This document shows positions 4,762-9,748 of a DNA stretch of 9,748 bases, piece after piece. Source of the DNA: an uncultured Collinsella sp. Its GTDB lineage: Bacteria; Actinomycetota; Coriobacteriia; Coriobacteriales; Coriobacteriaceae. The notes under the pieces are model-generated. The model was not told the origin of the DNA. It worked only from the letters and a program-made list of their open reading frames with translations, and did not search any database. The DNA lies in NCBI GenBank assembly GCA_902495945.1, contig CABUZD010000062.1, positions 1 to 9,748 of the forward strand, given 5' to 3'. The first letter of the stretch is position 1; the number at the start of each line of letters is the position of its first letter. Both the position numbers and the translations under genes were made by a program.

Positions 4762-7503
4762 TCACTCGTCGAACAGGAGGCTCGAGGAGCCGAGACGCTC
4801 CTCTCGCGCCGGGGCGGCGCTCACGCTGATGTAGTCGAAGACGTAGGCGATCTCGCTTACAGGAACCTCCACGCGATAGCGCGTCGAGATGCTCGAGAAA
4901 CTCTGCCTGAAGGACTCGATGAAGTCGGCGTGCTCTTCCTCGAAGCGATCCTGGCCGACGTAGGTCTCGATGGGGTTGCGGGTGACGAGGCGCTCGACGA
5001 GGCAACAGAGGTGAACGTACAGCCCGATGATGGCGTTGCTGCCGATCTTCTCGCCCGTTCTGCGCTGAAGCTCGTGCACGGCGCTCTCGATCTCGTGGAA
5101 CAGCCGCTCCGGGTCGAGGATGGTGATGGAGCGGATAACGTTCTGCAGCGTCATGTTCGAAAGCAGCTTCTCGTGAAAAGAAGCGAGCTCGGAGACGTCG
5201 AGCCACCTGCCGAACACGGCATCGACCTTCGAGGCGGACGCCGTCGACATAATGTCTTCGAGGGCGACGAAGGGAACGGAGGCAATCCTGGGGTCTCCCG
5301 TGCCGATGACGGCGCAGACGCGGTGCTCGGAGAAAACGGCGTCGTTCGACCCGTTCGCGGCAAGCTGCTTGAAGGGCCTCGTGAGCAGGCGCGCGCCTAT
5401 GGTGCGCGGGAGGCTCTGCGAGACGAGCTGACGTATCCTCTCGGCCGCGTCGACCCCGGACTCGGAGCAGAAGACGATGGCGTCCTCACGGTTGACGCGC
5501 TCGATCACCTTGCAGTGCGTCACGCACACGGCGGTCGCATCGCCAAGAACCTCGGCGATAGACTTGCCGCCGAGCAGCCCGGACCCGATCTCGAGCGCGA
5601 GCCCGGTGGAGACGTTGTTCACCACCCCGATGGTGGAGTCGGTAACGTTCTCGAGGGCCTTATAGGCCTCCTCCAAAGAGCCCATGTCAACAAGAAACAC
5701 GACCCCGGTGCAGTAGGAATGGCGGTCGACGAGGCGCTGGAGCGGACCGACGATGTCCTTCAGCTGCTGGTCGTAGGGCATGTCGACCGCCTCGTACACA
5801 TGCACGCCGAGCATACGGTTCGCCGCGTCGGCGATGCTCGTCGCCGTCGAGTAGCCGTGTGACAAGATGACGCAGAGCGTCCGAAGGGCCTTCGCGTCGC
5901 GAGACTCCGATGCGACGCACAGCGTCAGAAGCGTCTTCGTGAAGTGATCGAGCGAGATTCCCAGCGCCCCTTCCACGTCTGCGGCGACCTGATCGGAGAC
6001 GCTCGAGGCAAACGGCAATTCGGAGGTCACGGCACCGAGGAGATGGGAGATTTGCTCCGCACAGGCAGACTTTCGCTTAGCCAGGCCGATGCCCGGCCAC
6101 AACTGCAGGCAAATCTCCTGGGCCAGTAGAAAAGCGACCTTCCTTGAAAGCTCGATGCCATAAGAAGAGCCTGCGTCGGCAAGGACCACGCCCACGATGC
6201 GCTCGAAGGCGCGCGACCTCGAGGAGGTAACGCCGCGGCCGAAGATCAAGTGATCCTCAACGCCGCGCACAGCGGAGACAGCTTGCGAGACGAGCTCGGA
6301 GACAGAGAGCTCCCCGGCGCAGAATCGCTCATCGAGAGAGCACAGGGCATCGAGCGCCTGCTCGACCGGCCCTGTGCTCTCGGCGGCATCCAGGGACGCG
6401 TCGATCAGAACGCCATCGTCGGGCTGTTGATCGATCTGCGCGGAGGAGAGGAGCCCGCTGGGAAGAAGATACGGGCGAACGACGACGTAGTCGCCCTCGC
6501 GATTGAGGAACGCTTTGGCGCAGCAGTTCGTCACGCAGGCGCGCAAGCCGGCGATGTTATCGGAAAAGTCCGCGTTCACGAGGCAACGGTATGCGCCGCG
6601 ACTGATCTTCACATCAGAACCGATTCGGCACCCCTCGCTGCGCAGGAAGCTCAAGATGAGATCCTCGCGCTCCTCGGGGGTCCGCTCCTTGAGTGAGGGG
6701 ACACGGGCACAGATGGGCATTTTGCTGTAGGCCGAGGAAACCTTCAGATCATCGGCGGAAAGCGTCGTCGAAAGAACGAGGCGAGCGCGCGGCGCATCCT
6801 GGGAGGCATTGAGCCCGAGGGCCGTCGCAAGGCAGTGCTCCATCGCAGAGGGAGAGAGTGCCTCGATGCCGTTGACAAAAACCACACCCCCGCGCGATTT
6901 CGCGATCGACTCGTCAAGAAGCCCGTTGAACGAGGCGGCGTCCGGGACCCCGGCGCAGTCGATGCGCACATAGGAGGAGTCGCGGGACAGCAAGCCCTGG
7001 TTCTTGCCGTACTCGTACACAAGACGAGAAAGGAAAGACTTGCCGACACCCACGCCGCCGCTCAAGAGGATGGGCAGGCCAAACGGAGGGTACTGAACCG
7101 CAGCCTTGCACTGCTCGACAACGGAGCTGAGGCTCAGGTCAAAGCCCACGGCACGCGCGAAGTCACGGTGATCGGCGATTCCCGTCGCCTGGATGAGGTC
7201 GGCGAGCGAGGCGTACTCGCTTGCAGAGAGCTTTACCTGAAAACGCTTCTGGAACGCGCGGCGATGAAAATAACGGACAGGCCTGCCCGCCACCTTAACC
7301 ACAAGGCCGGCGCGAACAAGGTCGTTGAGGTACTGGCTCGCCAGACTCCTGGAGATGATGAGCGTCTCGGCGATGTCGGAGGTGGACAGACGGGCAAGGT
7401 CGTCGAGCGAGACAGCAGAGGTGAGGGCCTCGAGATGCTCGAGAATCCTGTCCCTCATGTCGACGGGCTTCTTTGCCAAGCTGTCCTGTGCGGTCTTGTC
7501 CAT
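4762..7503 (-). CDS. LevR/ManR-type PRD regulator with degenerate AAA+ domain
   Basis: A 913-residue multidomain regulator with the LevR order of domains. A winged helix-turn-helix spans about 33-80 (LIISRSLASQYLNDLVRAGLV). An AAA+ region spans about 120-335, with Walker A GGVGVGKS (149-156) and a lid-like DFSDNIAGLRACV (312-324). A weak PRD-like region covers about 390-520. An EIIA-Man-like domain follows at about 538-650 with its phosphorylatable histidine H549 (ILSHGYST), then an EIIB-Gat-like stretch with C679 (VFCSESGVDAAERI), then PRD2 with H831 (GLYVHLCCLVERL) ending in EIAYVFDYI. The AAA+ domain lacks the GAFTGA sigma-54 loop. Its Walker B reads VVFVNG where LFLDE is expected, so neither acidic residue is present. 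It probably senses PTS phosphorylation and controls the adjacent operon by a sigma-54-independent route. A strong AAGGAGG supports the start. Confidence 0.9.
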   Translation of the reverse strand: MDKTAQDSLAKKPVDMRDRILEHLEALTSAVSLDDLARLSTSDIAETLIISRSLASQYLNDLVRAGLVVKVAGRPVRYFHRRAFQKRFQVKLSASEYASLADLIQATGIADHRDFARAVGFDLSLSSVVEQCKAAVQYPPFGLPILLSGGVGVGKSFLSRLVYEYGKNQGLLSRDSSYVRIDCAGVPDAASFNGLLDESIAKSRGGVVFVNGIEALSPSAMEHCLATALGLNASQDAPRARLVLSTTLSADDLKVSSAYSKMPICARVPSLKERTPEEREDLILSFLRSEGCRIGSDVKISRGAYRCLVNADFSDNIAGLRACVTNCCAKAFLNREGDYVVVRPYLLPSGLLSSAQIDQQPDDGVLIDASLDAAESTGPVEQALDALCSLDERFCAGELSVSELVSQAVSAVRGVEDHLIFGRGVTSSRSRAFERIVGVVLADAGSSYGIELSRKVAFLLAQEICLQLWPGIGLAKRKSACAEQISHLLGAVTSELPFASSVSDQVAADVEGALGISLDHFTKTLLTLCVASESRDAKALRTLCVILSHGYSTATSIADAANRMLGVHVYEAVDMPYDQQLKDIVGPLQRLVDRHSYCTGVVFLVDMGSLEEAYKALENVTDSTIGVVNNVSTGLALEIGSGLLGGKSIAEVLGDATAVCVTHCKVIERVNREDAIVFCSESGVDAAERIRQLVSQSLPRTIGARLLTRPFKQLAANGSNDAVFSEHRVCAVIGTGDPRIASVPFVALEDIMSTASASKVDAVFGRWLDVSELASFHEKLLSNMTLQNVIRSITILDPERLFHEIESAVHELQRRTGEKIGSNAIIGLYVHLCCLVERLVTRNPIETYVGQDRFEEEHADFIESFRQSFSSISTRYRVEVPVSEIAYVFDYISVSAAPAREERLGSSSLLFDE

Positions 7504-7513
7504 GACTTCTTAC

Positions 7514-7529
7514 CTCCTTGTACAAGGAG
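7514..7529. promoter_or_regulatory. perfect 16-bp palindrome over the regulator's ribosome binding site
   Basis: CTCCTTGTACAAGGAG is a perfect palindrome placed 10-26 bases before the regulator's ATG. On the minus strand its second arm supplies most of the AAGGAGG ribosome binding site (7513-7519). A transcript starting upstream could fold CUCCUU-GUAC-AAGGAG and hide that site. Alternatively it is a DNA operator: a -10-like TATACT (7528-7533) overlaps its upstream edge by two bases, and a start about seven bases on would fall at its centre. Confidence 0.6.
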
Positions 7530-7533
7530 TATA
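7528..7533 (-). promoter_or_regulatory. possible -10 element of the regulator gene
   Basis: Minus-strand TATACT differs from TATAAT at one base and sits 24 bases before the regulator's ATG. The bases 17 positions upstream (CCTTCC) do not resemble a -35, so an activator or an extended contact would be needed. The call is tentative. Confidence 0.3.
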
Positions 7534-7631
7534 AGGGGAACACAGAGAACGGAAGGGGGCGCGTGGGGGAATCAACAGCCCCGAGGGGAAGTTCACCACT
7601 TGAGGGGCAGAAAACAACGGCCATTGAACAT

Positions 7632-7787
7632 TCAGGGCCGACGCTCAACACTTCGGCTCGACACTTCGCTTTGGAAAGGGCCCTGCACGATGGTGCAGCC
7701 CTCCATCTCGCAGCACAGGTCGCCGAAGGTCGCGAGGATGCGCTCCTTCTGTTCCGCGGGCGAGACGACTCGGTGGGCAAGGTCCTC
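7632..7787 (-). pseudogene. remnant of an MTA/SAH nucleosidase-like gene
   Basis: The minus-strand frame between stop codons at 7788-7790 and 7632-7634 reads, in its first 35 codons, RVVSPAEQKERILATFG followed by DLCCEMEGCTIVQ. This closely recalls the middle of purine/MTA-SAH nucleosidases of the phosphorylase superfamily, where a GDQF-type motif and an F-x-x-x-C-x-EMEGAAIA motif carry substrate-binding residues. Here the GDQF motif appears as AHRVV, the small residues after EMEG are changed (CTIVQ), and the frame continues into unrelated sequence after about 40 codons. There is no start and no N-terminal half, and a stop lies directly upstream. I read it as a decayed fragment. The match is from memory and rests on about 28 residues. 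Confidence 0.45.
7643..7668. repeat. tandem duplication of a 13-bp unit
   Basis: GCTCAACACTTCG (7643-7655) is followed at once by GCTCGACACTTCG (7656-7668), with one base different. It lies at the 3' edge of the nucleosidase-like remnant, where the family resemblance has already ended. It may mark a slippage or repair event that contributed to the decay. Confidence 0.6.
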
Positions 7788-7820
7788 TCAAAAAGGGTCG
7801 TCCGACGCCGCAAGACCTCG

Positions 7821-7988
7821 ATGACCGATTACCGCCTCGAGCAAGTGGCGGATTACCTCTGCACCATCGAACTTGCCTTGGTCAAGTACGAGGCCAAGGA
7901 GAACGGTGAGACGTACAACAAGTTCTTCGGAGGTATAGATTCTTTCAAGAGGAACTGGTTCAAGCAAGCCCGCAGCAAGCGGATATAG
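7821..7988 (+). pseudogene. coding-like plus-strand scrap, C-terminal fragment of unknown gene
   Basis: The plus-strand frame from the ATG at 7821 to the TAG at 7986-7988 encodes 55 residues with a natural composition (MTDYRLEQVADYLCTIELAL and, at the end, FKRNWFKQARSKRI). Roughly three quarters of its codons end in G or C, which looks more coding-like than the two opposite-strand frames it overlaps. There is no ribosome binding site before the ATG, and the frame upstream reads as low-quality sequence. It is therefore more likely the tail of a lost gene than a small intact one. I do not recognise the family. It would be the only plus-strand coding sequence in the window. Confidence 0.3.
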
Positions 7989-8230
7989 GTGGTTCCGCAG
8001 TCTCGCAGGGAGCGGTCGTCTCTCCTCCGGCCAGGGCCCCAAGCGACACGCTTCGAGCAGCGATAGCGAAACGCAAGCAACGGCGTCGCGGGCGCCTCGT
8101 GCGCCATAGTGTCCATGTGGTCATCTCCTATCGTCTCAGCGTGATAGCTGAAGATTCTAGGCGCTGGCCACACCCCTTTTCCGGGGCGCCAACACCAACG
8201 TTTAGCACACAAGGAGTTTGACGAGATGGC

Positions 8231-8815
8231 TCAGCGAGTATTGAATCTATCCGCCCATGCAGCCACGTCGAATAACTCCAGATTGGGGTAACTGACCGTT
8301 TCGCCCGTTTCTTTAAGACAGGCCTCCGCGGCGTTGCACAGCGAGCTCGCGAGCGACGCCGCATCAACGCGGAACGTCACGCTCTTAGTCGCACGCATCC
8401 CGCTCTTGGGCGACGGCCAGGAAGAGCAGAGGGCGTTGCACCCGTGGAGGACAAGCTCGAACTTGTAGTCGTAGTCGAAGCTCTCGTCTTTCCCTGGAGC
8501 ATCGACCGACACATCGTAGTCGCCTGAATGCAACAGGGAGCACCGGAGCTTCCAGCACATCTTCCCATTAAAGATTTGACCTGGAATCGTTTCACCTTCG
8601 TTCGAGGGGTCTCCCGAAAACAGGAAGTCGTTTGCCGCCCAGTCATCAAACCACTTCACATACTGCCGCCCCGCCGCTCTCTTCCCGTTATGAAGGACGA
8701 GATTGGGATAAAGAAGCTGCCCCATGGCGTCGGGAATGGTAAGGGAAGACATAAGGGCTGGGATAAGGCAGTCTTTCTCAACCGCATTTCTAATCGATTC
8801 GACGAGTAGCTTCAT
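8231..8815 (-). CDS. uncharacterised 194-aa protein with HEPN-like R-x4-H motif
   Basis: A soluble 194-residue protein without signal peptide or membrane segment. It resembles a family of small hypothetical proteins that I remember only by pattern: an N-terminal helical segment with TIPDAMGQLLYPN (26-38), an aromatic QYVKWFDDWA (51-60), then GKMCWKLRCSLLHSGDYDV (84-102). R91 and H96 in LRCSLLH form an R-x4-H spacing like the active site of HEPN ribonucleases, following a helix as expected. The second half (about 115-190) has no motif I can name. The start is supported by GAGG eight bases upstream and lies 28 bases after the stop of the preceding gene, so the two are probably co-transcribed. 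Use of GC-ending codons is less marked than in the sugar operon, consistent with accessory DNA. A HEPN nuclease role is only a hypothesis. Confidence 0.75.
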   Translation of the reverse strand: MKLLVESIRNAVEKDCLIPALMSSLTIPDAMGQLLYPNLVLHNGKRAAGRQYVKWFDDWAANDFLFSGDPSNEGETIPGQIFNGKMCWKLRCSLLHSGDYDVSVDAPGKDESFDYDYKFELVLHGCNALCSSWPSPKSGMRATKSVTFRVDAASLASSLCNAAEACLKETGETVSYPNLELFDVAAWADRFNTR

Positions 8816-8843
8816 TTCGATGCCTCAAAAAGTCTATGCGGTC

Positions 8844-9748
8844 TTATGCGAAGAAACGGCCGATCGGCCATGAGCCGAGCGTCGTTCGTGCCTCTTCGTC
8901 AAGTGACGCTCTGAGCGCAGAGGCCATGTCCGAGTCTCCGCGCAAGGCTGCTGCGCATGCTTTCGACAGCACACTATCTGAATTCAGCTGGATTGCCATT
9001 AACTCAGATTTCTCCTCGCTAGTAAGATCTCGCTTTCGAGCGGCAATTTGATATCGATTTATCAGGGTTGCCTCTCGATCCGCAAAAGCTTCCAGGGCGT
9101 CTACGGTCATCTCGCAGCATTTCAGCAACTCTTCCTTACAGCACGCATCTTGATCGTAGGCTGATAGCATTTCAAGCATCTTGTCGTTGACGTAGGCAGA
9201 GCTAACTTCGGTGACTGGATACTGCTTCAACTTAGCGTCAAACACCTCGGAATCGATATTGGCAAGCCTCATATAGTCCTGCATCGTTTGGACGAACAGA
9301 GGTGCGACGACTACGGGGGCATCCCCCTCGCCCCGGAAGAACACCGAGACCGTCAGGTCATCCAGTCGAAGCCCATCGACCATTCGGTACATATCTTCAG
9401 ATACTTGGTAAAACACGAGCTTAATCGGATGGTTCCCCAGATTGATATATCCGAATCCGTTTTGCCGATCCTTGTAGTGGAGGGGTGCGTTCTCAACCAA
9501 TCCCTTGTAAATTGTCTCGATGTTTCTTAAATCCTGAGTGGTCAACGCACTGATGTCGAGCTCTGGCTTGTAATGAAGAGCGTCGACAACCCGCTTGATA
9601 ATCTCCAGCGACTGCAATCGACTCTCAAGGGCGTCGAGGTCGCCTCCGCTCAACTTGCACCCGCGAGCAAAGCCGCTTCCGTCTATGGAAAGCGTACCGG
9701 TTTGCATCAATGCGCGCATGAGGGCCAACTCTTCCATGCGCTCGACAA
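8844..9748 (-). CDS. C-terminal part of an unrecognised accessory protein, 5' end outside window
   Basis: The frame is open to the window edge. The first ATG inside (9735-9737) has no ribosome binding site and the codons before it continue without a stop, so the true start is probably beyond 9748. The visible roughly 300 residues, numbered from that ATG, begin with a helical, probably coiled-coil segment (LDALESRLQSLEIIKRVVDAL, about 34-54), then DISALTTQDLRNIETIYKGL, and a beta-rich part (GYINLGNHPIKLVFYQV, about 97-113). A long helical region follows (about 165-280) with ARKRDLTSEEKSEL. The protein ends in WPIGRFFA. A similar ending with a LTEEE-like helix occurs, as I recall, in uncharacterised proteins of accessory islands, but I cannot name the family. 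The region is visibly richer in A and T than the sugar operon. It lies 28 bases before the HEPN-like gene. Confidence 0.75.
   Translation of the reverse strand, partial: VERMEELALMRALMQTGTLSIDGSGFARGCKLSGGDLDALESRLQSLEIIKRVVDALHYKPELDISALTTQDLRNIETIYKGLVENAPLHYKDRQNGFGYINLGNHPIKLVFYQVSEDMYRMVDGLRLDDLTVSVFFRGEGDAPVVVAPLFVQTMQDYMRLANIDSEVFDAKLKQYPVTEVSSAYVNDKMLEMLSAYDQDACCKEELLKCCEMTVDALEAFADREATLINRYQIAARKRDLTSEEKSELMAIQLNSDSVLSKACAAALRGDSDMASALRASLDEEARTTLGSWPIGRFFA

Larger units (their letters stand above)
7530..8230. other. about 700 bases without an intact gene, containing gene remnants
   Basis: No open frame here has a convincing start, length and protein character. The left half (about 7632-7787) carries a nucleosidase-like scrap on the minus strand and a 13-bp tandem repeat. 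The middle (7821-7988) carries a coding-like scrap on the plus strand. The right part (8117-8230) holds small inverted repeats, TCAGC/GCTGA at 8136-8151 and a CCCC/GGGG stem near 8173-8187, which could belong to the end of the upstream accessory transcript although no T-run follows. The mix of unrelated fragments on opposite strands suggests past insertions and deletions between the sugar locus and the accessory genes. Confidence 0.6.

Noticed and set aside
7683..7698. CTGCAC-GATG-GTGCAG inverted repeat as a terminator or operator
   Set aside because: It lies inside the nucleosidase-like codons (the GCTIVQG region), has no T-run and no promoter context, and is probably chance.
7853..8116. Minus-strand frame starting MDTMAHEAPATPLLAF, preceded by GGAG at a good distance
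   Set aside because: The ribosome binding site is plausible, but the protein soon becomes arginine-rich and featureless, and it runs antisense to the better coding-like plus-strand scrap. It could be the 5' end of a gene whose body was deleted, but I cannot support it as a CDS.
8160..8191. GC-rich CCCC/GGGG stem downstream of the 194-aa gene as an intrinsic terminator
   Set aside because: The stem has a large asymmetric bulge and no T-run on the minus strand. It is mentioned in the gap entry but not called a terminator.
1..9748. CRISPR array, tRNA, rRNA, insertion sequence or integrase
   Set aside because: I saw no regularly spaced repeats, no tRNA-like cloverleaf or rRNA segment, and no transposase or recombinase motif in the frames examined.

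Overview
The window is high-GC bacterial DNA, and every convincing gene lies on the minus strand, so genes are described from high to low coordinates. A mannose-family PTS operon, a LevR-type PRD regulator that has lost its sigma-54 contact features, and strongly GC-ending codons together suggest an intestinal or oral Actinomycetota of the class Coriobacteriia (Collinsella/Olsenella-like). This placement is an inference from gene content and style, not from a marker gene.

Layout from right to left. (1) 9748-8231 is a lower-GC accessory stretch. It holds the 3' part of an unrecognised protein that runs off the window edge, then, 28 bases on, a 194-aa protein with an R-x4-H motif like that of HEPN ribonucleases. 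(2) 8230-7504 has no intact gene. It contains a short minus-strand remnant resembling the middle of an MTA/SAH nucleosidase, a plus-strand coding-like scrap, a 13-bp tandem repeat, and at its left end a perfect 16-bp palindrome over the ribosome binding site of the next gene. (3) 7503-4762 encodes a 913-residue LevR/ManR-type regulator: winged HTH, degenerate AAA+, PRD-like region, EIIA-like, EIIB-like, PRD. (4) 4761-4637 is the probable control region of the sugar operon, with a nested palindrome. (5) 4636-9 is a six-gene operon in the order EIIB, EIIC, EIID, EIIA, GH172 (DUF2961) glycosidase, ROK fructokinase-like kinase.

Likely joint function: the mannose-family PTS imports and phosphorylates a sugar, the cytoplasmic GH172 enzyme splits it, and the ROK kinase phosphorylates the free sugar released. 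This has the same logic as the sucrose scrA-scrB-scrK set and recalls the Bacillus levDEFG/levR fructose system. Known GH172 activities act on alpha-D-fructofuranosides (difructose dianhydride I) and D-arabinofuranosides. Because the partner kinase looks like a fructokinase, an alpha-fructofuranosyl saccharide is my best guess for the substrate. This is untested. The LevR-type protein next door is the natural regulator, sensing PTS phosphorylation through its conserved EIIA-like histidine, EIIB-like cysteine and PRD histidine.

The most unusual points are the regulator's broken sigma-54 machinery, the pairing of GH172 with a PTS and a ROK kinase, the palindromes in front of the regulator and the operon, and the truncated accessory pair at the right edge.
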